Source: Actinomycetota bacterium
GTDB taxonomy: Bacteria > Actinomycetota > Acidimicrobiia > Acidimicrobiales > Ilumatobacteraceae
Assembly: GCA_009701715.1 (NCBI GenBank)
Contig: WLJO01000008.1
Span: forward strand, 22,464 to 86,463
Direction of reading: 5' to 3'
DNA length: 64,000 nt
The number at the start of each line of letters is the position of its first letter. The stretch's first letter is position 1. Below, in pieces: positions 19,295-27,353 of the stretch. The position numbers were made by a program, and so were the translations under genes. A model generated the notes under the pieces. That model did not search any database. It worked only from the letters and a program-made list of their open reading frames with translations, and was not told the origin of the DNA.

Positions 19295-19384
19295 TCAGAT
19301 CTCCTTGCTGGTTTCGGTGGCCGGGGCGACGCCCTGGGTCGAGGTGTTCGTGCGGGTGTTCTTGGTGCTCGTGTTGCTCATCAT
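19295..19384 (-). CDS. possible 29-residue linker ORF between two acyl-CoA genes
   Basis: ATG 19384 overlaps the stop of the upstream gene (ATGA), and the stop TGA lies 1 bp before the thiolase ATG. The product is Thr/Ser/Asn-rich (MMSNTSTKNTRTNT...) with no cysteine or hydrophobic segment and no recognisable family. Its last codons contain the thiolase ribosome-binding site. It may be a genuine small protein, a coupling device that keeps ribosomes moving to the thiolase start, or chance. Confidence 0.3.
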   Translation of the reverse strand: MMSNTSTKNTRTNTSTQGVAPATETSKEI

Positions 19385-20790
19385 GCCCCACCGCGGATGG
19401 GTCGGGCTTTCCAGAAGTAGTTGTGTACGCCGTCTTGGGTGAACAAGCGCCGGAAGGACATCTCCACCCGGTCGCCGATCTTCACCTTGTCCGGGTCCAC
19501 GTCGGTCAGTTCGCACTGGAAGCGACCGCCCCCGTCGAAGTCGATGACAGCGGCAACGACCGGCGGGCTGAGGCTGAAGGCCAAGCGGTCCACGGTGTAG
19601 GTGGCGATGGTGGCCCGCACATCCGCCATGCGGATCGGCTCCATATGGTCGATCTCGCCCGTGCCGAAACTGACCCGTGAGGGCGGCAGGTGCACGAAAC
19701 CGGTTTCGTCCTTGCTGCCGAAGAAGCCGAACTTCCATTTGTTGCGGCGCAGGCTGGGCGGGCCGGCGGGGCGGTCCGGCTCGGGGCGGCGCGGCGGCTC
19801 ACGGTGGAGGAAGCCGCGCCACGTGAGGAACGAGGCATAGGTGAGGTCGTCGCGGGTGTTGGCGATCTGCTGGGCAACCGTGTTCGTCTGGCGCGCACGG
19901 AAGGCGAGCAGTTCGTCGGTGGTGCGCAGCAGCCACACGTTGCACCCGTCGGCGAGCAGCACCACCGCGATGGTCTGGCCGGGCTGAGCACGGTCGAGCA
20001 CGTCGCACAGGTTCACCATCGCCTGGGCGGTGCCGGCGTTCCCGATCACGGTGGAGAGATCGTCGGCGACTGCCTCGGGCCGCACGCCGATCGCCTTGGC
20101 AACCGCCTTGGCCGCACGACCGTGGAGACCGCTCACGATCACGTGGTCGAACTGGTCCGGGGTCATCCCCGCCCCGGCGCACGCACGCTTGAATGCCTCC
20201 TGGGCGAGCGGCACGTAGGCGAACTCACCGAAGCGTTCCTCCCACAGCTGCGACGAGTCGTCGCCCGGCTCGCGCCAGCGGTCGAGGAACTCGGCGGTTA
20301 CACCGGCGCCGCCGAAGTCTTCGCAGATCACGTTGCCCTCGCCGAAGCAGATCGCTGCAGCGGCATCGCCGCCGTTCGCCTCGTCGCCACCGCCGGGCAG
20401 ACCGACACGCACGTCGGACACGAACGCCATCTGCGAGCCACGGGCGCTCGCACCCATGAGCGCTGCCACCTGCGAGCGCACCGAGCCGTTCACGTCGTAG
20501 GCGCCGACGCCGTCAGGCAGCGCAAGCGCCGCGTGGATGGCGGTGGCGTTGGTCTTGTCGAGGTATGCGGGCGTTGCGGTGGCGAACCAAACGTTCTCGG
20601 GCGAGTACCCCTGCGGTGCGTTGGCGAGGGCTACACGCCCAGCCTCCACGGCGAGCGACGTGGTGTCCTCGTCGTAACTGGCTACCGACCGCGTGCCCCT
20701 ACCGCCGCCGCTGCCGAGCGCCGAGGTGATGGCGCTGCGCTGCAGGCGCCAGTACGGGATGTAGGCGCCATAACTCACGATTCCGGACAT
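19381..20790 (-). CDS. HMG-CoA-synthase-like enzyme fused to DUF35 OB-fold
   Basis: 469 residues from ATG 20790, preceded by GAAGAGGTTTGAG. Residues 1-330 resemble the HMG-CoA synthase/KAS III-like fold found with DUF35 proteins (start GIVSYGAYIPYWRL, later VSGLHGRAAKAVAKAIG and NAGTAQAMVNL). Residues 350-469 form an OB-fold of the DUF35 type (GTGEIDHMEPIRMADVRA, ending DRVEMSFRRLF). The usual four-cysteine zinc ribbon of DUF35 is replaced by a Cys-free segment (KFGFFGSKDETGF). It lies directly upstream of the thiolase. A role in lipid or steroid side-chain acyl-CoA processing is inferred. Confidence 0.82.
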   Translation of the reverse strand: MSGIVSYGAYIPYWRLQRSAITSALGSGGGRGTRSVASYDEDTTSLAVEAGRVALANAPQGYSPENVWFATATPAYLDKTNATAIHAALALPDGVGAYDVNGSVRSQVAALMGASARGSQMAFVSDVRVGLPGGGDEANGGDAAAAICFGEGNVICEDFGGAGVTAEFLDRWREPGDDSSQLWEERFGEFAYVPLAQEAFKRACAGAGMTPDQFDHVIVSGLHGRAAKAVAKAIGVRPEAVADDLSTVIGNAGTAQAMVNLCDVLDRAQPGQTIAVVLLADGCNVWLLRTTDELLAFRARQTNTVAQQIANTRDDLTYASFLTWRGFLHREPPRRPEPDRPAGPPSLRRNKWKFGFFGSKDETGFVHLPPSRVSFGTGEIDHMEPIRMADVRATIATYTVDRLAFSLSPPVVAAVIDFDGGGRFQCELTDVDPDKVKIGDRVEMSFRRLFTQDGVHNYFWKARPIRGGA

Positions 20791-20870
20791 CTCAAACCTC
20801 TTCCACGACGAGCTCTGTACGAGCCCGACCGTAGTTCCCTGACCCCCGTCAGGAAGAGCCGAGCCCCCGG

Positions 20871-21539
20871 TCAGGAATAGTACGGGTTCTCGCCGGTGGC
20901 GTGGTCCGTCACGTCGACCACCTTGGTGATGCTGGCCAACTGCTCCACGAGGCTGCGCTGGACGCCTTCCATCATGGTGGTGCGGCTCATCGAGCACCCG
21001 TGGCAGCCGCCACCCATGCGCATGTATGCCGCACCGTCGCCGTCGTGGCCGACGAACTCCACGAACCCGCCGTGGGCGGACAGGGCCGGGTTGATCTCGG
21101 TGGCCACGAGGGCCTCGATCTCTGCCGACAGGGCGTCGCCGTGGGTGAGCCCCTCGATCCGCACGGCCGCGGGCTTGTTCGGGTTCCGGATGATCAGCCC
21201 GGTGGACTCTGCGTAGTCAAGAACGGCGCCCTGCAGTTTGTCCACGTCCCGACCCGGCACGATGACCTTCAGGCCGTTGTGGGTGCGCACCTCGTCGGTG
21301 AACGCCGCCTTGGTGAACTCGTCGAACGACAGGTCGTACTGGAACGTGTCGCCGCCCTCGCCCGCGATCTCGAGGCGCAGACCGAGACGCTCGGCGTCGT
21401 CCTCGTCGGAGCGCAACGACATCAACTTGTCGTGGGCGACCTCGGTGATCTCGATAATCGGCAGGGAGGCAGGCACAGACGGGGCCAGAGGGGACTGGAT
21501 GCCGGCGGCGAGCGGGGAGATGGAACCGGGTGTGGTCAC
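20871..21539 (-). CDS. nfuA: NfuA-type iron-sulfur cluster carrier
   Basis: 222 residues, GTG start. An N-terminal A-type (HesB-like) domain lacking the usual cysteines (ITEVAHDKLMSL, then LRLEIAGEGGDTFQYDL) is followed by a NifU C-terminal domain with MGGGCHGCSMSRTTMMEGV, whose CxxC binds a 4Fe-4S cluster. This two-domain order is that of NfuA, which transfers clusters to target apo-proteins. It is on the same strand as the acyl-CoA operon, with 80 bp to the next gene, so it may have its own promoter or read through. Confidence 0.9.
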   Translation of the reverse strand: MTTPGSISPLAAGIQSPLAPSVPASLPIIEITEVAHDKLMSLRSDEDDAERLGLRLEIAGEGGDTFQYDLSFDEFTKAAFTDEVRTHNGLKVIVPGRDVDKLQGAVLDYAESTGLIIRNPNKPAAVRIEGLTHGDALSAEIEALVATEINPALSAHGGFVEFVGHDGDGAAYMRMGGGCHGCSMSRTTMMEGVQRSLVEQLASITKVVDVTDHATGENPYYS

Positions 21540-21625
21540 GGGGCTCAGACTACCGACCGGGTTGTCCGCCTCTGCCGTTTCCGGCCGAGTTTACCCGGGG
21601 ACGGACGAAGAAATCCGTCAGCGGA

Positions 21626-22402
21626 TCAGTCGAGGGGCCCGCCACCGTCCACCACGATGCGCTGACCCGTCACGTACCCGGCGAGGCCGCTGCAGAGGAA
21701 GAGCACCACGTTTGCGATGTCCTCGGGCTGACAAACGTGGCCGAACGGCATCGTTGCATCGAGAGACCGAAGGTCGGTGAGGTCCAGGTTCCCCGACCGG
21801 GCCCGCGTGAGCCGCACCCCCATATCGGTCTCGACGAGACCGGGGCAGACGATGTTCACGTGGATCCCATGCGGGCGCTCCTCCTTGGCGAGCGTGAACG
21901 CGAGCGCTTCCATCGCCGCCTTGCCCATGTTGTACGGGGCGCCGTTGGGGCCCATATTGCTCGTGGCGACCGAGGAGATCATCACGATGTCGCCGCGCGG
22001 ACGGGTGCGCATCGACGGAATGACCAACCTGCTGAGGTGATGCGGGCCGACTGCATGCGTTGCGAGCAGGCGCGCGGCCTCGTCCGGCCTCGAGTCCGCC
22101 ACGGCCTGGCCCCGCGAGGCGATCCCTGCGTTGCAGACGAGGATGTCGATGTGGCCGAAGTCCGCGAGCACCTCGCTCACCATGGCCGCGTCCTCGTCGG
22201 CATCGTCAACCGATGCGGCGTACGCCTTGGCGACACCGCCCGCCCCCTCGATTGCGGCGACCGTCGCGCGGGCCGCATCGGCGTCCTTGCGGTAGTTGAC
22301 CGCCACGGAGGCGCCTTCGCGCGCCAGTAGTTCGGAGATGGCACGCCCAATGCCGCGCCCTCCTCCTGTGACAAGCGCCACACGCCCAGATAGCTGGCCC
22401 AT
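21626..22402 (-). CDS. SDR oxidoreductase, FabG-like
   Basis: 258 residues from ATG 22402 (a TTG immediately upstream is in frame). Motifs: TGGGRGIGRAIS (cofactor glycines), CNAGIASRG, ISSVATSN (catalytic Ser), YNMGKAAMEAL (Tyr-x3-Lys) and the C-terminal GQRIVVDGGGPLD. It is probably an NAD(P)-dependent 3-oxoacyl- or sugar-alcohol dehydrogenase. Its promoter must lie in the 42 bp shared with the divergent CDF transporter, where a palindrome is present. Confidence 0.9.
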   Translation of the reverse strand: MGQLSGRVALVTGGGRGIGRAISELLAREGASVAVNYRKDADAARATVAAIEGAGGVAKAYAASVDDADEDAAMVSEVLADFGHIDILVCNAGIASRGQAVADSRPDEAARLLATHAVGPHHLSRLVIPSMRTRPRGDIVMISSVATSNMGPNGAPYNMGKAAMEALAFTLAKEERPHGIHVNIVCPGLVETDMGVRLTRARSGNLDLTDLRSLDATMPFGHVCQPEDIANVVLFLCSGLAGYVTGQRIVVDGGGPLD

Positions 22403-22418
22403 CAATCACCCCCGCGTT

Positions 22419-22435
22419 GGTTGTATATGACAACC
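22419..22435. promoter_or_regulatory. palindromic operator candidate between divergent genes
   Basis: GGTTGT-ATATG-ACAACC is a perfect 6-bp inverted repeat in the 42 bp between the SDR and CDF start codons. It has the TTGT(N)ACAA layout common for GntR- or TetR-family sites, and its AT-rich centre could overlap a -10 element. It is placed to control both genes at once. No regulator gene is adjacent. Confidence 0.5.
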
Positions 22436-22444
22436 TAGTCATTC

Positions 22445-23365
22445 GTGCATGAGGGGTCTAAGAAAGCGATCTTTGCGGCCTTCTTGGCCAATCTGGGGAT
22501 CGCCATCGCAAAAGTCATCGGCTTTGCGTTCACCCGTTCGAGCGGCATGCTCGCCGAAGCTGCTCACTCCCTCGCCGACACCGGCAACCAGGCCCTGCTG
22601 CTGTTCGGTTCGCGCCGCGCCCGCCGCAAAGCAGACCGCAACAACCCGTTCGGCTACGGACGCGAGCGCTACTTCTGGTCATTCATCGTGGCGCTCGTGC
22701 TATTCAGCATGGGTGGCCTGTTCGCGCTCTACGAGGGCATACAGAAACTTGCCCACCCCCACGAGACGCACAGACTCGGCGTGGCCATCGCAATCCTTGG
22801 CATTGCCGTCGCCCTCGAGAGTTACTCGCTGATGACCGCAATGAAAGAGGTTCGACACGTCAAGCCCGCAGGTATGTCGCTCTGGGGCTTCATCCGTCAC
22901 ACCCGCTCACCAGAACTCCCTGTGGTGGTACTCGAGGACATCGGCGCCGAGATCGGACTCGTGCTCGCTCTCGCCGGTGTGCTGCTCTCGCACTTCACGC
23001 ATAATCCGCGGTGGGACTCCATCGCCTCGGTGCTCATCGGAGTGCTGCTCACCGTGATCGCGCTCATCCTCGCTACGGAGATGAAGTCCTCGCTCATGGG
23101 CGAGACCGCAACCGACGAGTCCGAGGAGCGCATTCGCAGCGCCGCAGCCGCTCACCCCCTCGTTCGCAAGGTCATCCACCTGAAGACCCAGCACATCGGA
23201 CCCGATGAGCTGATCGTTGGGCTGAAAGTGGAGTTCGACCACTCGCTCACCATGTCGCAACTCGCCGAGGCCATCGATGCCGTCGAGGTTGTGGTGCGCG
23301 CCGCCGAACCAACCGCTGTCACCATCTACCTTGAGCCGGACATCGACCGGTCCGGAAACGACTGA
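22445..23365 (+). CDS. cation diffusion facilitator family transporter
   Basis: 306 residues from GTG 22445. About six membrane segments, with the CDF signature in helix 2 (LAEAAHSLADTGNQALLLFG), a GYGRERYFW loop, and a second metal-site helix with EDIGAEIGLVLALAG. A cytoplasmic C-terminal ferredoxin-like domain follows (from EERIRSAAAAHPLVRKV). These proteins export divalent metals such as Zn, Fe or Mn by proton antiport; the specificity is not evident. An EamA gene follows 5 bp downstream, and the two likely share a transcript. Confidence 0.9.
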   Translation: MHEGSKKAIFAAFLANLGIAIAKVIGFAFTRSSGMLAEAAHSLADTGNQALLLFGSRRARRKADRNNPFGYGRERYFWSFIVALVLFSMGGLFALYEGIQKLAHPHETHRLGVAIAILGIAVALESYSLMTAMKEVRHVKPAGMSLWGFIRHTRSPELPVVVLEDIGAEIGLVLALAGVLLSHFTHNPRWDSIASVLIGVLLTVIALILATEMKSSLMGETATDESEERIRSAAAAHPLVRKVIHLKTQHIGPDELIVGLKVEFDHSLTMSQLAEAIDAVEVVVRAAEPTAVTIYLEPDIDRSGND

Positions 23366-23370
23366 CGTAC

Positions 23371-24294
23371 ATGTCCAACATCACCATTGCGGCAAGGACC
23401 CGTTTCAAGAAGCTCGACGCCGGTCTCCCGGTACTCGTCGTCTCCATCCTCATCTTCTGCGCCGGGTCGACGATTGCGAAGAAGGCACACACCCCAGGGC
23501 TCACCCTTGCGTGTATGCGCTCGATGATCGCCGGCACGGTCTGGATGACGATCATCCTCGTGCGCAAGCGTCGCATCGGGTGGCAGAGCATCAAGCGGGC
23601 ACTGCTGCCGGGTATCACCTTCGGCGTCAACATCGCCTGCTTCTTCACGGCAGTCAGCCACATCCCCGTAGCGAAGGCCGAATTCATCGGCGCGCTCGGC
23701 CCATTGGTGGTGGTGCCGGCTGGCGCCCTTATTTACCGGGAGCGCATCCCGTGGAAGGCGCTCGTGTGGGGGATCCCCGCAATCAGCGGCGTGGCGATCG
23801 TTGCGCTGCTCAGCGCCAAGAGCAAGGGCGAGGCGAATGGCTTCGGCATCTTCATGGCGGTCGCGTCGGTCTTCACCTGGGCGACCTACCTCATGCTCAC
23901 GAAGAAGTTCCGGCCCGGTGTGGATATCGGCGTGTTCATGGCCTGCACGTCCGTAGCTGCGGCACTCGTGCTGCTGCCGTTCTCCATCGCACGTGACGGC
24001 TTCGTCACAGCGATCCCGGCGAGAGGTTGGCCGTGGATCGTTCTGCTCGCCATCGCCAACGGCGTGGTTGCGCACACGATGATCTTGGTGGCACAGAAGC
24101 ACCTGCCGCTCGGCACGATCTCCACGATGCAGACGGCGCAACCCGGCCTTGCCGCCGGAGCAGCGTGGCTGGTTCTGGGCGAAACGGTGCGGCCAGTTCA
24201 GTTCATCGGCATGGCGATGGTGATCGTGTCGCTCATCTGTTACACGCTCACCGTGCAGCGTGCGGCGTTCCCCTGGCAGCAGCGCCGCAACTAG
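23371..24294 (+). CDS. EamA/DMT-family transporter
   Basis: 307 residues with ten predicted hydrophobic helices arranged as two EamA repeats. Repeat 1 includes GALGPLVVVPAGALIYRERIPWKA and repeat 2 includes MQTAQPGLAAGAAWLVLGETVRPVQFIG; both show the conserved end-of-repeat pattern before a Glu-Arg/Glu. Members export amino acids or other metabolites. Substrate unknown. It starts 5 bp after the CDF gene. Confidence 0.9.
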   Translation: MSNITIAARTRFKKLDAGLPVLVVSILIFCAGSTIAKKAHTPGLTLACMRSMIAGTVWMTIILVRKRRIGWQSIKRALLPGITFGVNIACFFTAVSHIPVAKAEFIGALGPLVVVPAGALIYRERIPWKALVWGIPAISGVAIVALLSAKSKGEANGFGIFMAVASVFTWATYLMLTKKFRPGVDIGVFMACTSVAAALVLLPFSIARDGFVTAIPARGWPWIVLLAIANGVVAHTMILVAQKHLPLGTISTMQTAQPGLAAGAAWLVLGETVRPVQFIGMAMVIVSLICYTLTVQRAAFPWQQRRN

Positions 24295-24331
24295 CGGCGG
24301 TCCCGGGAATTCGTCCCCTGCCCCGGTTGCA

Positions 24332-24718
24332 TCAACCGTGGAGACGTGATTCGGCAGCAGACACGATCTGACGGGCCCACCTCACGCAAGCAGCGGCATC
24401 CGACTTGCTGATGTCTGCAGTCTCGTAGGCCGCCTGGGTCTTGCGGTCGAGCGCCCGTTTCAACGTGGACGCAAGCCCGGCATCAACCCGCTTCAGGAGA
24501 TCCACAGCCGCTGCGTGATTTCCGTCGCCCGAGCGCTCACCGAGCGAGTAGCAGGCAATCGCATCGGCAGCGGCTATTGCAGCGTGAATGGCGTTTGTCG
24601 CGACAACGTCAGGTGCCTCCAACAACTCTGCTGCCTCGAGAAACTCGCGGGCGTCAACCAGACGCCGCCGGGCTTGTTGTGCATCACAGGGCTTTCGCGT
24701 TCCCTTGGGCCGGCTCAA
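24332..24718 (-). CDS. HEPN-domain protein, partner of the MNT gene
   Basis: About 128 residues if started at TTG 24718, which overlaps the MNT stop codon (TTGA). The upstream in-frame extension overlaps the MNT gene and is rejected. The helical pattern (ARRRLVDAREFLEAAELL, NAIHAAIAAADAIACYSLG, SDAAACVRWARQIVSA) is that of small HEPN proteins paired with minimal nucleotidyltransferases. Such pairs act as toxin (HEPN RNase) and antitoxin (MNT, which adenylylates HEPN). I do not see a clear R-x(4-6)-H RNase motif, so the activity is uncertain. Confidence 0.65.
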   Translation of the reverse strand: MSRPKGTRKPCDAQQARRRLVDAREFLEAAELLEAPDVVATNAIHAAIAAADAIACYSLGERSGDGNHAAAVDLLKRVDAGLASTLKRALDRKTQAAYETADISKSDAAACVRWARQIVSAAESRLHG

Positions 24719-25332
24719 CGTGACCTCGCCAGCAACGGCTTCGGGTCGCCTGCGAGCGCGATGCCATCGCGCCTCACCTCGTCCACCAAGCCGTTGCCCG
24801 AACGGAGGAGCCTGCGCCATGAAGTAGGTGTGTGCTCGACCACCTGCAGCGCGTTGCCCGTCCAGTCGAGTACGTCGCCGGCAAGGAGCGTGAGTCCGTT
24901 CCGCAGGTCTGGTGCTTCGAGGTCGTCTACGACCACCAGGAGGTCCACATCGGAGCTGCTCCCAGCATCGCCGCGAGCGACTGAACCGAACAGCCAGGCG
25001 GCGCGAATTCCTCGGAGGGAACCCAGACGATCACGCAGGCGGTCGATGAGTTCGCTGCGAAGTCCAGCAAGCGCAAGCACCGGACCGGCCGCGAGGTGCT
25101 TCCGATTCAGCGCCACCAACGAGGCGCGGCCGACGATCGTCTCGTGCACCAGACCCGAGCTGACGAGTCCTTCGATAACCGAGCTGGCGTGCCCCGGCGA
25201 CACACCCGCGAGCGTGGCGAGCTGCCGACGAGTGACCGGCTGTTCGAGACGCGCCAGCTCACGAAGTAACGCTCCCCGCACGGCGGGGGCCACGTCCATC
25301 ACCGGCGAGCCGAGGTCCATGTCCCCGAGCAT
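24715..25332 (-). CDS. winged-helix plus minimal nucleotidyltransferase (MNT) antitoxin
   Basis: About 205 residues from ATG 25332; an ATG at 25359 is in frame but lies inside an AT-rich inverted repeat more likely to be regulatory. Residues 20-80 form a helix-turn-helix (TRRQLATLAGVSPGHASSVIEGL), and residues 100-140 carry the MNT signature LFGSVARGDAGSSSDVDLLVV (GS-x(n)-DxD). The DxD Asp residues bind Mg-ATP. In known MNT-HEPN pairs this protein modifies and silences the HEPN toxin; the fused DNA-binding domain suggests it also represses its own promoter. Confidence 0.8.
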   Translation of the reverse strand: MLGDMDLGSPVMDVAPAVRGALLRELARLEQPVTRRQLATLAGVSPGHASSVIEGLVSSGLVHETIVGRASLVALNRKHLAAGPVLALAGLRSELIDRLRDRLGSLRGIRAAWLFGSVARGDAGSSSDVDLLVVVDDLEAPDLRNGLTLLAGDVLDWTGNALQVVEHTPTSWRRLLRSGNGLVDEVRRDGIALAGDPKPLLARSR

Positions 25333-25334
25333 AG

Positions 25335-25380
25335 TCTGTATGATCGTTTTTCCAATCATTTGATTTGTTTTCCGATTAAC
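25335..25380. promoter_or_regulatory. AT-rich promoter/operator patch upstream of MNT-HEPN
   Basis: A conspicuously AT-rich patch in GC-rich surroundings, holding the inverted repeat AATCA-TT-TGATT (25354-25365) and a further ATGAT/ATCAT pair. It lies upstream of the MNT gene and beyond the thiamine leader on the other strand. It is a plausible promoter and autoregulatory site for the MNT winged-helix domain. Position and composition are the only evidence. Confidence 0.4.
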
Positions 25381-25452
25381 GTCACCGGCGCCTCAGTCTC
25401 CACGTCGACCCGTATCGCTCAGCTCCGGGGTAGGGTCAGAAAACACAACCAA

Positions 25453-25540
25453 ACGGGGAGCTCGGGGGAACGCCGGGCTGAGAGGGTGGCCGCCGGCTAC
25501 CGACCCGAGAACCTGATCTGGGTAATGCCAGCGGAGGAAT
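25453..25540 (+). promoter_or_regulatory. TPP riboswitch (THI element)
   Basis: The conserved THI-box elements are in order: ACGGGGAGC near 25453, GGCTGAGAGGG near 25476, ACCCGAGAACCTGATCTGGG near 25503 and TAATGCCAGCGGAGGAA to 25539. The 3' end of the aptamer overlaps the GGAGG ribosome-binding site (25533-25537), 5 bp before ATG 25543. That layout implies ligand-dependent closing of the start site, i.e. translational control of the thiamine salvage operon. Boundaries are approximate. Confidence 0.95.
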
Positions 25541-25542
25541 TG

Positions 25543-26229
25543 ATGTCCACAGCCGTGGTCTTCATCGGAGGTCATCCACCACACCCGGGCGTGCTCGCGC
25601 ATCTGCCGCAGGACCGCTGGGTGGTGGCCGCGGACTCGGGTTACGACCATGCGACCGCGCTCGGGGTGGAGGTGGATCTCCTCGTGGGGGACATGGACTC
25701 GGTGTCGCTCGACGGCCTGCTCGATGCTGCGGGGCACGGTGTGACGATCGAGCGCTTCCCCACCGACAAGGACTTCACCGACACCGAACTGGCGCTGCGC
25801 GCCGCGCTGCGGCACGGGCCGTCGGCCATGGTGGTGGTGAGCTGCGTTGGCGACCGGCTCGACCACTCGATCTCTGCTCTCATGGCGCTTGCAGACCCGT
25901 CCCTCGCCGCCATCCCGGTGGAGGCCTGGTGGGGAGAAGCGCACGTAACCGTGCTGCGGGGACCCGCCGCCCGCGTGATCGGCGGCAGCGTTGGCGAGAC
26001 CGTGTCGCTGCTGCCGGTGGACGGCCCCGCCGAGGGCGTTACCACTACCGGCTTGCTGTACGCGCTGCACAACGAGGTGCTGCACGCCACGGCGAGCCGC
26101 GGCGTGAGCAACGTGTTCACCGAACCGAGCCTGACGATCGAGGTGCGCCACGGCGCCCTCCTCGTCATCCGTCCGCATGCGCTGCGGAGCGCTACTGCTG
26201 CCGCAACCCCCGAGGAACCCCGGACATGA
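25543..26229 (+). CDS. thiN: thiamine pyrophosphokinase
   Basis: 228 residues from ATG 25543; the frame is open upstream but runs through the riboswitch. Key segments: AADSGYDHATALG, LLVGDMDSV (metal-binding Asp pair) and PTDKDFTDTELALRAAL (DKDxTDxE), all diagnostic of thiamine pyrophosphokinase, which converts thiamine to thiamine diphosphate with ATP. It is the first gene of the riboswitch-controlled operon and overlaps thiB by ATGA, so imported thiamine would be phosphorylated directly. No thiamine biosynthesis gene is in the window. Confidence 0.95.
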   Translation: MSTAVVFIGGHPPHPGVLAHLPQDRWVVAADSGYDHATALGVEVDLLVGDMDSVSLDGLLDAAGHGVTIERFPTDKDFTDTELALRAALRHGPSAMVVVSCVGDRLDHSISALMALADPSLAAIPVEAWWGEAHVTVLRGPAARVIGGSVGETVSLLPVDGPAEGVTTTGLLYALHNEVLHATASRGVSNVFTEPSLTIEVRHGALLVIRPHALRSATAAATPEEPRT

Positions 26230-27353
26230 CACCCACGTCCCGCACCAACCGCCTGCTCGTCGCGATGCTCGCCGCCGTACCGTTCGCGCTCGTCGCATGC
26301 GGCGGGTCCTCGAGCACCAGCGCTTCCAGCACGTCCAGCACAGCCGGGGCCGCCACCACCGCGGCGGCCACTGGCGCTGCCGGTGAGACCATCACGATGC
26401 TCGTGTACGACGCCTTCACCGAGCCCGAGGTGCTGAAGTCGTTCACGCAGCAGACCGGCATCACCGTGCGCATCGCAAAGGGTGGCGACACCGGCACGCT
26501 CGTGAACAAGGCAATCCTCACCGCGGGAAACCCCGAGGGCGATGTGCTCTGGGGCCTCGACAACACGCTGTTGTCCCGTGCCCTCGACACGAACGGGCTC
26601 TTCGTGCCCTACGCATCGGGTGAACTGGCGTCGCTGGACCCGGCAGCCACCGCCCTCGTGCCGAACCACGAGGTGACGCCCGTGGACACCGGAGACGTGT
26701 GCCTCAACTACGACAAGGCATGGTTTGCCACCAACAAGATCGCTCCGCCCACCTCGCTCGACGACCTCATCAAACCCGACTATAAGGGACTGCTCGTGCT
26801 GGAGAACCCGGCTACGTCGTCACCAGGCCTCGCGTTCCTGCTGGCCACTGTTGCTAAGTACTCGCCCACCGGTTTCACCGCGTGGTGGGCATCGCTGCGG
26901 GCGAACGGCGTGACCGTGGTGGATTCATGGGACGCCGCCTACTACAACGAGTTCACGCAGGGCGGCGGGGGTGGCAAGCACCCGATCGTGGTCTCGTATG
27001 CCTCCAGCCCGCCGGCCACGGTGATCTACGCAGCAGACCCGAAGCCGACCGAGCCGACCACGGCCAACGTGAGCGCCTCCTGCTTCCGCCAGGTGGAGTT
27101 CGCCGGCATCCTCGGGGGCAGCAAGCACGTCGAGGCGGCACAGAAACTCATCGACTTCCTCGTGTCCGAGCAGTTCCAGGCGGCGCTACCCGAAAGCAAC
27201 TTCGTGTACCCGGTGCGCACCGGTGTGGCGCTACCCGACCTGTTCGAGCGCTTCGCCAAGCCCATCGCTGCGCCGCTCACCGTGAGCCCGGCCGACATTG
27301 CCGCCAACCGTGACCAGTGGATCGCCGCGTGGACCAAGGCCGTGCTGCAGTAG
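26226..27353 (+). CDS. thiB: thiamine ABC transporter substrate-binding lipoprotein
   Basis: 375 residues, ATG overlapping the thiN stop. N-terminal signal with lipobox FALVACGG (Cys about residue 23), followed by a Ser/Thr/Ala linker. The mature part opens with ITMLVYDAFTEPEVLKSF and has GLDNTLLSRALDTNGLFVPY, the pattern of ThiB and related iron/thiamine binding proteins. Riboswitch control and the next two genes favour thiamine, thiamine phosphate or a pyrimidine precursor as ligand. Anchored outside the membrane. Confidence 0.93.
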   Translation: MTPTSRTNRLLVAMLAAVPFALVACGGSSSTSASSTSSTAGAATTAAATGAAGETITMLVYDAFTEPEVLKSFTQQTGITVRIAKGGDTGTLVNKAILTAGNPEGDVLWGLDNTLLSRALDTNGLFVPYASGELASLDPAATALVPNHEVTPVDTGDVCLNYDKAWFATNKIAPPTSLDDLIKPDYKGLLVLENPATSSPGLAFLLATVAKYSPTGFTAWWASLRANGVTVVDSWDAAYYNEFTQGGGGGKHPIVVSYASSPPATVIYAADPKPTEPTTANVSASCFRQVEFAGILGGSKHVEAAQKLIDFLVSEQFQAALPESNFVYPVRTGVALPDLFERFAKPIAAPLTVSPADIAANRDQWIAAWTKAVLQ

